A DNA stretch of 59,481 bases, taken from the NCBI GenBank assembly GCA_944389975.1, contig CALXOH010000035.1, positions 1-59,481 of the forward strand, read 5' to 3'. The position numbers and the translations under genes were made by a program. Shown piece after piece: positions 1-8,779 of the stretch (position 1 is its first letter; every line of letters begins with the position of its first letter). The notes under the pieces were generated by a model. It made no database searches, was not told the DNA's origin, and saw only the letters and a program-made list of their open reading frames with translations. Origin of the DNA: an uncultured Spirochaetaceae bacterium. Lineage in GTDB: Bacteria > Spirochaetota > Spirochaetia > Sphaerochaetales > Sphaerochaetaceae.

Positions 1-75
1 GCATCTTGACTGACTGTCTTTTCCTGCCAGTGCAATCTCAAGTTCTTTCCTAAGGTCTTCTTCCCTTACCTTCAT
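1..75 (-). CDS. 5' end of an unidentified gene, cut by the window edge
   Basis: An ATG at 75 on the minus strand is preceded by a good Shine-Dalgarno (GGAGGG about 6 nt upstream), and the frame stays open to the window edge, giving 25 residues that begin MKVREEDLRKEL. The stretch is charged and probably helical. I do not recognise the family and the rest of the gene lies outside the window. Confidence 0.45.
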   Translation of the reverse strand, partial: MKVREEDLRKELEIALAGKDSQSRC

Positions 76-165
76 AACTAAACCCTCCAAATTGGTTTTT
101 GGTCCAACTTGAAGGGTTCATTTCAAATCGCCTTTCCGCTCTTTTCTTTTTTAGGGAACAAGTGA

Positions 166-690
166 TCAAACGAAGATAGCGACAAAACCACGCACGGGAT
201 CCCAGAACTCCCCTTTCACGTCGCTTGCCATCACACCTCCGTTCGATTCCGCTTTTCCTTCGATCCGATTGCCTTCTGCAACTTCAAGAGTGAAATCAGT
301 TTGCACTGTATCATCATCAGTTGCGTTCAACGTCAGAGTACCATCGCTATATGTATAATCAAACTGGATTCTCACGGCACTACCGGAAGGAGTGACATGA
401 AAAGTTGTATTTTTACTCTCATCTCCTACTTCTGAAAGCGTTAAACTATCATCTTTATATGTCACCTTCAGCACCAGCCTTGGCTCTGATGTTCCGAATG
501 CCTTGATTACATAGTTGAAGGAAACTTCTGTCTCTGCAGTCGGCTCGTTGAACGTTATAACGAAACTTCCAGTGGAGTTATCATTACCAAGAGGTTTCGA
601 GAGGATGTTCTCTGCAGGTTCGTTTATGTTGTTGTTGCATCCTGCAATCAAAAGCAAAGCAGACAGAAGAAGCAATATAATCTTTTTCAC
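166..690 (-). CDS. small secreted lipoprotein, function unknown
   Basis: This 174-residue protein begins with a lipoprotein signal peptide: MKK, a leucine/isoleucine-rich core and a lipobox ending LIAGC at about residue 18, followed by an asparagine-rich linker. The mature part is short, acidic and strand-rich, and could form one small beta-sandwich; no family is recognised. The start codon is GTG at 690, chosen because GGAGG lies 5 nt upstream and the signal peptide follows directly. It is separated by about 36 bp from the DUF2188 gene upstream on the same strand and may share its transcript. Its likely location is an outer leaflet of the envelope, anchored by lipid. Confidence 0.75.
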   Translation of the reverse strand: MKKIILLLLSALLLIAGCNNNINEPAENILSKPLGNDNSTGSFVITFNEPTAETEVSFNYVIKAFGTSEPRLVLKVTYKDDSLTLSEVGDESKNTTFHVTPSGSAVRIQFDYTYSDGTLTLNATDDDTVQTDFTLEVAEGNRIEGKAESNGGVMASDVKGEFWDPVRGFVAIFV

Positions 691-726
691 ATATACCTCC
701 GGAAAACAAGGAAAGTATATGAAAGT

Positions 727-1029
727 TCACTTCTTCTTTGCAACCTTCGCATTTGCCCTGATCTTCCCCGTCTTGCTTTGGATGACTATCGAGCCGGCCA
801 ATCCTGAGTTCTTTATGTGCATTCTCGCAGCGTCGATCGCCTCTTTCTGCGTCTTGTAGTATTTCGTAACCCTTACGTTGTCACGCTCTTTCTCAAACCA
901 TCCCTTCTCAGGATCCTTGAAGATGTACCTTACCTGCTTTGCCTTGACTTTCGCAGGTTTTGTACCCAATTCCCCTTCGGATGTTACTTCGATGGACACA
1001 CCGTCTTCCAAGATTTTCTCTTCTTCCAT
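727..1029 (-). CDS. DUF2188 domain protein
   Basis: A 100-residue basic protein. The C-terminal half (about residues 50-95) reads as a DUF2188 domain: an NVRVTKYYKTQKEAIDAAR-type segment followed by GSIVIQSKTGKIR, the usual small alpha/beta fold of that family, whose function is unknown. The N-terminal 45 residues are an acidic then lysine-rich extension. The start at 1029 has an excellent GGAGGT Shine-Dalgarno 6 nt upstream, unlike the divergent purB gene next door, which has none. The lysine-rich C-terminal tail (VAKKK) would suit nucleic-acid contact, but that is only inference. Confidence 0.75.
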   Translation of the reverse strand: MEEEKILEDGVSIEVTSEGELGTKPAKVKAKQVRYIFKDPEKGWFEKERDNVRVTKYYKTQKEAIDAARMHIKNSGLAGSIVIQSKTGKIRANAKVAKKK

Positions 1030-1093
1030 GACACACCTCCATGTATGCTTATGATTTTACCCCATGAAAACTGAAAACCAAATCCATTTATGA

Positions 1094-1099
1094 TATATT
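1094..1099 (+). promoter_or_regulatory. -10 hexamer of purB, leaderless configuration
   Basis: TATATT ends 7 nt before the purB ATG and no Shine-Dalgarno lies between, so transcription should begin at or within a base or two of the start codon. Confidence 0.5.
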
Positions 1100-1106
1100 T
1101 TCAATC

Positions 1107-2513
1107 ATGAGCGCAAATACAACATATGATCACGGGACTTTCATCAGCCCGCTTACCTGGAGGTATGGATCTGAAGAGATGCACCACGTATTCTCGGAGG
1201 TGCATAAGAGGCAGCTTCTGAGACGGGTCTGGATTGCACTGGCAAGGGCCGAGATGAAGGCAGGAATAGTTACAAAAGAGCAAGTCGAGGAACTTGAAGA
1301 GCATAAGGATGACGTGGATATAGAGAGGGCACTGGAGATAGAGAGCGACATCCACCACGACCTCATGGCAGAGATACGAACTTACGCGGAACAGTGCCCG
1401 AAGGCAGGAGGGATAATACACCTCGGGGCTACGAGCATGGACGCGCTGGACAACGCCGATGTGCTCAGATTCAAGGAAGCACTCTCGATAATAGAAGATA
1501 AACTCACGACACTCCTTGATGAACTTTCGGAGAAAGCGGAGAGATACAAGAGCGTTCCCACGATGGCATTCACCCACATCCAGCCTGCGGAAATAACAAC
1601 CATAGGTTACCGCCTCTCCCAGACAATACTCGACCTCACCGACGATCTTGAGGATTTGAAGGAGTTTGAGAAGAAAATCAGGGGAAAGGGGATGAAGGGT
1701 GCAGTCGGTACAGCTGCAAGCTACAAGGAGTTGCTGAAGGAAAGCGGTATCGACACCCTTGGGTTTGAGAAGGGCATAATGGATGAACTCGGGATAAAAG
1801 CGTTCGAAGCAAGTACCCAGACGTACTCGAGGAAGCAGGATCTGAAGATGATGGCTATCCTCTCTTCGATCGCATCATCGCTTCACAAGTTCAGTCTCGA
1901 CTTCAGGATCCTCCAATCCCCACCGATCGGGGAATTTAGCGAACCGTTCGGAAAAAACCAGGTCGGATCGTCAGCGATGCCATTCAAGCGGAACCCGATC
2001 AACAGCGAGAAGATAAACTCGCTTGCACGTATCGTGAAATCGTGCTACGACCCCGCGTGGCTGAATTCATCCCTTACGATACTCGAACGCAGCCTCGACG
2101 ACAGCGCAGACCGGAGGATATTCATCCCGGAAGCGTTCATCGCACTCGATGAGATGCTCTCAACGGAGATAAAAGTCGTCAGAGGTATGAACGTGCATAG
2201 CTTCTCCACGGACCGTCTGATGTCCACATACGGCATATTCAGCGCAACTGAAAGGCTGTTGATGGAACTCGGGAAAAGGGGAGCTGACAGACAGAAGATG
2301 CATGAGACGATCAGGAAGGAATCGCTTATCGCATGGAATGAAGTCCAGGAAGGGAGGGAGAACCTTTTGAAGAAGCACCTCTCGGAGGACGAAGAGATTC
2401 TTTCATACATGTCAAAGGAAGAGATCGAAGCGATCCTTGACGCATCCTCCTATATCGGGGAAGCGGTGAGGATGACTGGGAACGTAATCTCAAGATACAA
2501 GAATTCCAAGTGA
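1107..2513 (+). CDS. purB: adenylosuccinate lyase
   Basis: PurB cleaves SAICAR to AICAR plus fumarate and adenylosuccinate to AMP plus fumarate. The 468-residue length fits the bacterial family. The fumarase/aspartase superfamily signature is clear near residue 290 (GSSAMPFKRNP), with the catalytic-serine loop just before it, and the HLGATSMD segment near residue 107 and the FTHIQPAE segment near 155 supply the catalytic histidine regions. The ATG at 1107 has no Shine-Dalgarno; a -10 box sits 7 nt upstream. Its 3' end overlaps the convergent VTT gene by 24 nt. AICAR made here is the substrate of the transformylase at 13850-15019. Confidence 0.95.
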   Translation: MSANTTYDHGTFISPLTWRYGSEEMHHVFSEVHKRQLLRRVWIALARAEMKAGIVTKEQVEELEEHKDDVDIERALEIESDIHHDLMAEIRTYAEQCPKAGGIIHLGATSMDALDNADVLRFKEALSIIEDKLTTLLDELSEKAERYKSVPTMAFTHIQPAEITTIGYRLSQTILDLTDDLEDLKEFEKKIRGKGMKGAVGTAASYKELLKESGIDTLGFEKGIMDELGIKAFEASTQTYSRKQDLKMMAILSSIASSLHKFSLDFRILQSPPIGEFSEPFGKNQVGSSAMPFKRNPINSEKINSLARIVKSCYDPAWLNSSLTILERSLDDSADRRIFIPEAFIALDEMLSTEIKVVRGMNVHSFSTDRLMSTYGIFSATERLLMELGKRGADRQKMHETIRKESLIAWNEVQEGRENLLKKHLSEDEEILSYMSKEEIEAILDASSYIGEAVRMTGNVISRYKNSK

Positions 2514-3062
2514 GAACATCGCATAGTATATCGCCATTCTGAGTGTACGGGTGAGGGAGATGATGGCAACCTTTCCAAAAGGGAGCCTCATCACCCCGGC
2601 TGCCATCGATACAGTCGAATACGGAAGAGGAAGAAGGGATGAAAGAAGGACGCAGGTAAGGCCGTACCTTCTGATGACATCCCCCCATTTCCTGTAAGCG
2701 CTCTCGGCCCATTTGCTGATGACAGGCACTTTCCCGATCAAGCGTCCGATGAGGTATGCAGTCACTCCGCCTAAGGCGGAACTCAGTCCGGTGACCGGAA
2801 CGATGAAATACCACGGGTATTCGATCAGAAACGGGAATACGAACATCGGGGAGAGCGGAAGAACGAACGTATCGGTCGCCCAGATGTATATGCACATTGA
2901 TAGTATGCCGAAGCGCTCGTTTGCGCTCTCGACAACCATTCTGTACGTCTCCTCCTCGACGTTTGATACAACCAGATAGAATGCAAGGAATATGAGGACT
3001 ACAAGCACCAGCCCGAGCCATGCATAACGAAGAAACGGAAATTCCCTTCCCTCTCCTTTCAC
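2490..3062 (-). CDS. VTT-domain (DedA/SNARE-associated type) membrane protein
   Basis: A 190-residue integral membrane protein with a hydrophobic helix at about residues 13-33 and further segments around 75-100, 105-125 and 145-190. The middle contains GGVTAYLIGRLIGK followed by a conserved proline/glycine-rich re-entrant region (SSLLPLPYSTVSMAAGVMRLPFGK), typical of VTT domains, a family linked to lipid scrambling and polyprenyl-phosphate recycling. The start is GTG at 3062, with GAAGGAGG upstream, overlapping the stop of the AlaX-like gene by 4 nt (GTGA), so it is translationally coupled. It is the last gene of a three-gene minus-strand operon and overlaps the purB 3' end. Confidence 0.8.
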   Translation of the reverse strand: MKGEGREFPFLRYAWLGLVLVVLIFLAFYLVVSNVEEETYRMVVESANERFGILSMCIYIWATDTFVLPLSPMFVFPFLIEYPWYFIVPVTGLSSALGGVTAYLIGRLIGKVPVISKWAESAYRKWGDVIRRYGLTCVLLSSLLPLPYSTVSMAAGVMRLPFGKVAIISLTRTLRMAIYYAMFSLGILVS

Positions 3063-4159
3063 GAAAGAGCCTCCTTCACTTCCTCTTCAGAAAGTGTGCA
3101 TTTGCCCCTGTATACCCCGTTTCTGCCACCACCTTTCACCCCTTTTGCCTTCAGTTTTGAAAACTCCTCCCCTGAGCCGAGGAAAGTGAATGAAGAATCA
3201 TCATCGAGAAGGAAAATCCCGCTTATCCCACGATCTATAAGGGATGATGCGACCTTGTCGGAGGGGAATGTAGTGCGATGGAAAACCTCCCCCTCTTTTA
3301 TCAACGACGCTTCGAGGAAAGCCCCTTTTTCTCCAAGCGCCTTCACTTCCCCCTCAAGCAGGGAAAGCCGTGCAAGCTTCTTATCCAATGCATCGGGAAG
3401 TCCTTCGACCGTACTTGATAGAGCTTTGGAAAGCAAAGAGAGGACCTTCTCTCCAGTGCGTAGCGCCTTCCTGTCCTCGTCCCCCACCCTCCAGTAGGTT
3501 CTAAGGTGTCCGCGTATGTGCTCTTTCCCTATGTACGTGACATGTCCGATCTCATTCGTACTTTTCACGTGCACACCGCCGCAGGGAACTTCATCCACTC
3601 CGCTGATTACAGCGACCATCACGTCATCCCCTTCGACTTTGATGCTACGCCTCATATGCATCGATAACGCGGAGGATCTATCCATCTCCATACGGTAGAC
3701 AGAGAGGGATGAAAGGACTTTCTCGTTTGCCTCATCCATGATGTCAAAGAGCTTATCTTCCTCGATATCCTCCAGGCTCTCGATCGTCAGATACTTCTCC
3801 CCCAGGTGTATCGCAACGGTGTGTACACCCAAGGTCGAAAACAAAAGCGCTGATATAAGATGCTGCGCCGTATGCATGACCATGTAGTGGTACCGTCTCT
3901 CCCAATCGAGGGAAAGACTTCCCCTCTTTCCCACGGATATAGCATCCGCAGGCTTTTCAAGGATGTGCACTACATCATCTGAATCCTTTTTCGTGTCTAC
4001 GATCCTGATGCCGTCGAAATACCCGGTGTCCCCGGGTGCCCCTCCCCCTTCCGGATAGAATATTGTTCTGTCCAAAAAGAGCTTCGTGCCATCGACTTTG
4101 GTCACGACAGCTTCGCATTCCCTTGCATATTGATCGCTGTAATATAACTTGTCAGTCAT
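3059..4159 (-). CDS. AlaX-type alanyl-tRNA editing hydrolase
   Basis: This 366-residue protein resembles the free-standing relatives of the AlaRS editing domain, which hydrolyse Ser- or Gly-tRNA(Ala). The N-terminal barrel region has FYPEGGGAPGDTG (residues about 34-46). The editing core carries both zinc-ligand motifs: HTAQH near residue 97 and CGGVH near residue 192. A C-terminal part of about 120 residues is predicted coiled (LDKKLARLSLLEGEVKALGEKG) and ends in a glycine-rich GGGRNGVYRG stretch reminiscent of the DHHA1/C-Ala region of AlaRS, so this is a long-form AlaX. The ATG at 4159 overlaps the stop of the upstream channel gene (ATGA). Confidence 0.85.
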   Translation of the reverse strand: MTDKLYYSDQYARECEAVVTKVDGTKLFLDRTIFYPEGGGAPGDTGYFDGIRIVDTKKDSDDVVHILEKPADAISVGKRGSLSLDWERRYHYMVMHTAQHLISALLFSTLGVHTVAIHLGEKYLTIESLEDIEEDKLFDIMDEANEKVLSSLSVYRMEMDRSSALSMHMRRSIKVEGDDVMVAVISGVDEVPCGGVHVKSTNEIGHVTYIGKEHIRGHLRTYWRVGDEDRKALRTGEKVLSLLSKALSSTVEGLPDALDKKLARLSLLEGEVKALGEKGAFLEASLIKEGEVFHRTTFPSDKVASSLIDRGISGIFLLDDDSSFTFLGSGEEFSKLKAKGVKGGGRNGVYRGKCTLSEEEVKEALS

Positions 4160-4782
4160 TTCTCACCCCTGATCTTCGCCACGGGAAGGCGGAAGTGCAA
4201 CTCGTACGCAACTATCCGTAGCGTCGTGGTCAGAGCTGCAGTCATCGTTATGACTGCGTTTACCTCAACGCCGAGGTACTCGAGGAGTATGACCCCGAAT
4301 AGTCCGCCCAGGATCGAAGCGGATGCGTAGAAATCCGAAGTGAAGACGAGTGGGATCTCCTTTAGAAACACATCCCTCAGTATTCCTCCGCCAACTGCGG
4401 AGAATGTTCCGCTCATCACCATTCCGATTACGCCGGCGCCCATCCCCGCAGCCTTCACAAGCCCAAGCCCGGTGAATACGCCCAATCCGATTGCATCGAA
4501 GTACACTATCACGGACCATCTTCCGTCGGTTTTCCCCGAAAGGAAGAAGACGACCAATGCTGTGATTATCGATACGATGAAATACGAAGGATGAATGAAA
4601 ACGGCAACGGGGAACGATCCGATCAGAACGTCCCTCAGCATTCCCCCTCCGCACCCTACGGTGAGTGCAAAGAACATGACGCCAAGTAAATCGAGCCTGC
4701 TCTTTACAGCTTTCACCGCTCCGGTTGCAGCGAATATCATCGTACCGAACAAATCAAAGAAAAAGATTACACTGTCGTCCAT
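4156..4782 (-). CDS. UPF0126/TRIC-family membrane protein
   Basis: A 208-residue protein with about seven membrane segments arranged as two repeats. Each repeat carries the family glycine motif: GGGMLRDVLIG near residue 45 and GGGILRDVFLKEIP near residue 130. These GGGxxRD motifs identify the UPF0126 (YadS/YicG) family, prokaryotic relatives of trimeric intracellular cation channels; some have been proposed to carry glycine or cations, so the substrate here is unassigned. It is first in a minus-strand operon with the AlaX-like and VTT genes, both of which follow with 4-nt overlaps. The start lacks an obvious Shine-Dalgarno. Confidence 0.85.
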   Translation of the reverse strand: MDDSVIFFFDLFGTMIFAATGAVKAVKSRLDLLGVMFFALTVGCGGGMLRDVLIGSFPVAVFIHPSYFIVSIITALVVFFLSGKTDGRWSVIVYFDAIGLGVFTGLGLVKAAGMGAGVIGMVMSGTFSAVGGGILRDVFLKEIPLVFTSDFYASASILGGLFGVILLEYLGVEVNAVITMTAALTTTLRIVAYELHFRLPVAKIRGEK

Positions 4783-4826
4783 AACCGCTGAAAGACTACA
4801 TCAAAACGGCTTGAAAGGACAATGAA

Positions 4827-5762
4827 TCAAAGCATTTCAGCAAATGATATGATGTCGAATATCCTGTTCATCAAACCTTTTGCATCCACGCCTTCCATCG
4901 CCTCCCCGTCGACGAGGAACGATGGGACGATTGAAAGCGAGATCATATCCAGGAAGTCCAGATCCGAATCCTCGGATGCAACTGTAAAAAAGCACGCGAT
5001 ATCCAATACGTCGTCCAATCCCATGGCATTGACTACTGAAAGAACATCATCAGAACTGTAGAGCGCATCGGCATCAATTGGAATGTATTCGGCGATCATG
5101 TACGGAAGGTATGCGTCCATCATGCCGTCCAACAGCACTTTCCTCACCTCGTCAAGACTTGTTTCGGCATATTTGAAATAGGAAAGCACCCCGGATTCAT
5201 CAAGATCGAGAACGAGGGAGAAAGAGCCGTCATCGACTTTCTCTCCATCGATAGCCATTCCACTGGAAGACAATGTGATTTTCATCAAGTGCGGGGAGAA
5301 CACTTCCATACCGACTAAGAGCGTGCCATCGATTGCGACGCTGTCCGAATGCCCGCCGTAGGTATACAGCACGTCGACATTCGAATACGTGATATCAATC
5401 AAGATCGTGCCATCCTCAGCTGTGGAACGCACAAACCCGATATTCCCGCCTGCATATAGCACTTCCGACTCCTCGATTCCTGAGAACGCGAAGAAAGCAT
5501 CGAGGACACCTTGGGAGAACGTCACGAGGTTCTTTGAAAGAAGCGAGGAAAGAGAGACTCCCGATGCCTTCACTTCCTTTACAAGCGGCAGCAGATAGAC
5601 CATCGAGGGGTCGACTTCCCCGAGGTCGTGGTTTTCAACAGCATCGCCGGAGTATAGATCGAGAGGAGACAAGAGGGAAACAAGGACCAATGGCTCAGGG
5701 GATGCGAAAACAGGGAAAACTACAGATGAAAGTATCAATAAAAGTATGGCAGGCTTCTTCAT
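4827..5762 (-). CDS. exported protein of unknown function
   Basis: I place the start at 5762 rather than at an upstream in-frame codon (5816), because MKKPAILLLILSSVVFPVFA is a textbook signal peptide with a type I cleavage site and because TATAAT lies exactly 6 nt before this ATG. That gives 311 residues. The mature protein is strikingly acidic and strand-rich, with many Asp-Gly and Ser-Leu repeats and no cysteine lipobox. I do not recognise the family; a periplasmic or surface protein is likely. Its promoter overlaps the stop codon of the gene upstream (5770-6279), so it forms its own transcription unit. Confidence 0.7.
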   Translation of the reverse strand: MKKPAILLLILSSVVFPVFASPEPLVLVSLLSPLDLYSGDAVENHDLGEVDPSMVYLLPLVKEVKASGVSLSSLLSKNLVTFSQGVLDAFFAFSGIEESEVLYAGGNIGFVRSTAEDGTILIDITYSNVDVLYTYGGHSDSVAIDGTLLVGMEVFSPHLMKITLSSSGMAIDGEKVDDGSFSLVLDLDESGVLSYFKYAETSLDEVRKVLLDGMMDAYLPYMIAEYIPIDADALYSSDDVLSVVNAMGLDDVLDIACFFTVASEDSDLDFLDMISLSIVPSFLVDGEAMEGVDAKGLMNRIFDIISFAEML

Positions 5763-5768
5763 TCTTCC

Positions 5769-5774
5769 ATTATA
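5769..5774 (-). promoter_or_regulatory. consensus -10 of the exported-protein gene, leaderless configuration
   Basis: A perfect TATAAT on the minus strand is followed by six bases (GGAAGA) and then the ATG at 5762. This spacing puts the expected transcription start on the start codon itself. Confidence 0.6.
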
Positions 5775-6279
5775 GAGGCAGATGGAAGATCGAAGAAAGA
5801 AAAAGGCACGCTTCATCGCTTTTTTTCATCACGGCAAACGATCCTTCAGCCATCGGAAGTATTATGATGTTCGAAAAATATACGGGAGGAAGCAGAAGGG
5901 AGATCGGAACGCTCCTTTCGAAATGCCCGTAGGAATCGTATAGATCGCTGCCGTCGGTTTTAAGCGTGTGACGGGAGAAAAAGCTCTCATCGAAGGCTTT
6001 CTTATCCACAAGCCGGGAAAGAATCGAGCGAGCCCGGGCTCTCCTCGTCTTCCCTTTTGAAAGGAACATGAACCAGAGAACAAACGTAAAGGCAAGAAGT
6101 ACAACGGAAAACGTACACCATCCCCTTTCCCTGAGGTGCAGCATAAAAAGGATTGAGAATACCAAAGGTCCTGCAATGGACCTGAGTATCACGCTTTTCT
6201 TTCCGTCATGAACCTCCAGTTGCCACAAGAGCAACTGAAGGTAGTCGTCCTTTTCCAAAGTATAGGAGTACCCGTTCAT
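5770..6279 (-). CDS. small membrane protein, possibly YcxB-like
   Basis: The ATG at 6279 overlaps the TctA stop codon (ATGA), giving a 169-residue product translated from the tct message. It has two adjacent hydrophobic helices at about residues 32-47 and 53-72, a basic RRARAR segment, and a C-terminal soluble part in which a buried strand pattern (ISLLLPPVYFSNIIILPMAEGSF) resembles the YcxB-like fold. No catalytic motif is visible. Its position suggests an accessory role in the carboxylate transport operon or in sensing its state, but this is inference. Confidence 0.6.
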   Translation of the reverse strand: MNGYSYTLEKDDYLQLLLWQLEVHDGKKSVILRSIAGPLVFSILFMLHLRERGWCTFSVVLLAFTFVLWFMFLSKGKTRRARARSILSRLVDKKAFDESFFSRHTLKTDGSDLYDSYGHFERSVPISLLLPPVYFSNIIILPMAEGSFAVMKKSDEACLFLSSIFHLPL

Positions 6280-7760
6280 CCGCGTACCCTTCTCAGAAGA
6301 CCCTTTAGTGCAGGATATACGAGGAACAAGAGGGCGACGACGAAGCAGACTGAGGCAATCGGACGGGTGAAAATCATCCCGAAGTCCCCTCTGTCGGCAA
6401 CCAGAGCCATCCTGAAGTATCTCTCGACGAGCGGCCCAAGAATATAGCCGAGGATCACAGGGGCAAGGTCGACCTTGAACTGCGTCAAGAAGTATGCGCC
6501 GAAACCGGAGATGACCAGGACCCAGATGTCGAATGATCTGTTGTTTATTGCAAACGCACCAAAAAGGCAGAAAAGGAGGATTGCCGTATATAGATATGAA
6601 CGCCGCACGTTTACAGCACGGACAAACACACGCATCAATCCCAACTCCATGACGTACATCACTATGTTGGAAATGAAGTACGCGACCATGATCGCTCCAA
6701 CTACATCCACATTGGTTGTGAAAAGCAGCGGACCGGGCTGGAGGCCGTGTATCATCAGACCGCCGATGAGGGCAGCTGTCGTCATGTCCCCGGGAATACC
6801 AAGGGTCACAAGGGGGATAAGGGCACCGCCGTTGACTGCATTGTTGCTCGTCTCGGAGGCACATATCCCCTCGGGGGATCCATGGCCGAACCTCTCAGGG
6901 TGCTTTGAAAGCTTCTTTGACTGGTTGTATGTGATGAGAGTTGCCGCATTCTGTCCGATTCCGGGCAATATCCCGATTCCGGTTCCGAATAGGCATCCGA
7001 GTGCAACCGGAGTAAGACATCCCTTCATCTCCTTTATCGGTGGAAGAAAAGAGAGCTTCGAAAGGTTTATCTCGTGCTTTTGCGAGTTGATGGTCAACGA
7101 CTGGATCATTATCTCACAGACCGCGAACATTCCCATCATAAGCGCAGTCGACTGAAGACCGCTCATCAGTTGCCAATGCCCGAAGACAAGACGCTGTGCA
7201 CCCGAAACGCTGTCCATGCCGACAGTACCGAGCACCATTCCCACCAGAGCGCCGATCAAGCCTTTGAGCATATCGTCGCTTGCCATCGTGATCACTACTG
7301 CAAGGCCCAGGAATGCAACGCTGAAATACTCCCAGTTTCCAAAGATCAACGATACTTTTGAAAGCGGCGGTGCGATGAAGAAGAGCGCAAGTGCGGAGAA
7401 CGTACCTCCGATGAGGGATGCAAACACCCCTATGGAGAGCGCCGCTCCGGGCTTTCCGTCACGCGCCATCGGATAGCCATCATAGCAAGTGAAGATCGAA
7501 CTGGGGGTTCCGGGGATGTTTATCAAAGTTGCAGTTATCAATCCCCCGCTGATTCCTCCTACGTAGATGGCGATCAAGAGAGTCAATCCAGCAACCGGAG
7601 TCATGGTATACGTGAATGGAATCATCAGGGTGACTCCCAAAGTTGCGGTCAACCCGGGGATACATCCGAAGACTATCCCCAGGAAGATGCCGAATACCAG
7701 CACTACCAGATTCATCGGATCTGCAAACAGTGCTGAAAACCCTATCATTATGGCATCCAT
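6276..7760 (-). CDS. tctA: tripartite tricarboxylate transporter, large membrane subunit TctA
   Basis: TctA is the 10-12 helix channel subunit of TTT transporters, which import citrate-like or other carboxylates using a periplasmic binding protein and an ion gradient. The 494-residue length is standard. The family motifs are present: GCIPGLTATLGVTLMIPFTY near residue 33, GGISGGLITATLINIPGTP near residue 69, and GTGIGILPGIGQNAA plus GALIPLVTLGIPG further on. It follows tctC by 13 nt and overlaps the small membrane protein gene downstream by 4 nt. The substrate cannot be read from the sequence; the nearby C4 enzymes favour a di- or tricarboxylate. Confidence 0.93.
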   Translation of the reverse strand: MDAIMIGFSALFADPMNLVVLVFGIFLGIVFGCIPGLTATLGVTLMIPFTYTMTPVAGLTLLIAIYVGGISGGLITATLINIPGTPSSIFTCYDGYPMARDGKPGAALSIGVFASLIGGTFSALALFFIAPPLSKVSLIFGNWEYFSVAFLGLAVVITMASDDMLKGLIGALVGMVLGTVGMDSVSGAQRLVFGHWQLMSGLQSTALMMGMFAVCEIMIQSLTINSQKHEINLSKLSFLPPIKEMKGCLTPVALGCLFGTGIGILPGIGQNAATLITYNQSKKLSKHPERFGHGSPEGICASETSNNAVNGGALIPLVTLGIPGDMTTAALIGGLMIHGLQPGPLLFTTNVDVVGAIMVAYFISNIVMYVMELGLMRVFVRAVNVRRSYLYTAILLFCLFGAFAINNRSFDIWVLVISGFGAYFLTQFKVDLAPVILGYILGPLVERYFRMALVADRGDFGMIFTRPIASVCFVVALLFLVYPALKGLLRRVRG

Positions 7761-7773
7761 ACGTCAACTCCGA

Positions 7774-8757
7774 TCAGACGTTGCCGGACATCATGTCGTC
7801 AAATACAGGTGTAAGCTCGACTACCCACTGGTCGATCTTGTTCTGAAGCGCCTCTCCATCCTGGTAGTTCACTTCAAGGCCCAAAGTGATGACCCTCTCT
7901 TGGAATTCAGGGTTTGCACATACCTTTTCGATCGCACTCTTCAAGATTGCGATCTTCTCAGGATCAACCCCGCTTGGTGCATAGAATCCCCTTGGCTTGG
8001 TGGTGACTACGTCGATCCCGAGTTCCTCAGTACAAGGAACATCCGTCAGTGCCTTCGATCTCCTGTCGCTTATCACCACAAGCGGAACGAGATCGCCGGA
8101 AAGAACAGATGACTGGATGTCGGCACCGGTGTTGCAGGAAAGCTGTACGTGTCCGCCCATGCATGCGACCTTGTTGTCAGCACCGCTGTTGTACGGAACG
8201 ATGGTAACCTTGTCCTCGATTCCAAGCGCCCTTAGTACCCTTATGCACTCAGCCATGTTCGAGTTCAAGCTTCCAGTGTTGCCCACTTTCACGACTCCCG
8301 GGTTTGCATTCGCGTATGCAACCAGGTCATCAAGGCTCTTCCATCCCGTATCCTTGTTCGTTACCAGGAAGTTGAAATCGTCTGCAACTCCGCATACGAG
8401 ATCGAGATCCTTGTAGAGCTCCTGATCGGTTACCCCTCCAAGGGTATAAGAGACTACGTCCATCGGGTTGTGGGCAAGGATCGTATAGCCGTCGGATGGG
8501 GAATTGAACGCTTGCTGCGCCCCGATGTAGCCCGATGCACCGTCGACGTTCACTACGACGAAATTCTGGCCGTTCGGAAGCTCAAGGTAATCCATCATCG
8601 AACGGGTAAGCACGTCAGAACCACCGCCCGGAGCAAACGGAACTATGACTGTAATCGGCTTCGAAGGGTAGTTCTCCGCTGAATCCGATGCACCACCGGC
8701 AAAAACCGATGTTGCAATGGCAATGGATAGCAACAAGACAAGAATTGTTTTCTTCAT
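7774..8757 (-). CDS. tctC: TctC-type periplasmic solute-binding protein
   Basis: A member of the Bug/TctC family that delivers a carboxylate ligand to TctAB. A signal peptide (MKKTILVLLLSIAIATSVFA, followed by GGAS) precedes the mature domain, which opens with the family hallmark YPSKPITVIVPFAPGGGSD. The ATG at 8757 is preferred over a GTG nine bases upstream because AAGGAG lies 8 nt before it; this gives 327 residues. The conserved Asp in the GGGSD turn and the second-lobe GNTGSLNSN and PYNSGADN segments form the ligand pocket in relatives. It sits between tctB and tctA in the operon. Confidence 0.92.
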   Translation of the reverse strand: MKKTILVLLLSIAIATSVFAGGASDSAENYPSKPITVIVPFAPGGGSDVLTRSMMDYLELPNGQNFVVVNVDGASGYIGAQQAFNSPSDGYTILAHNPMDVVSYTLGGVTDQELYKDLDLVCGVADDFNFLVTNKDTGWKSLDDLVAYANANPGVVKVGNTGSLNSNMAECIRVLRALGIEDKVTIVPYNSGADNKVACMGGHVQLSCNTGADIQSSVLSGDLVPLVVISDRRSKALTDVPCTEELGIDVVTTKPRGFYAPSGVDPEKIAILKSAIEKVCANPEFQERVITLGLEVNYQDGEALQNKIDQWVVELTPVFDDMMSGNV

Positions 8758-8779
8758 TTTCTTCACTCCTTTTTATATT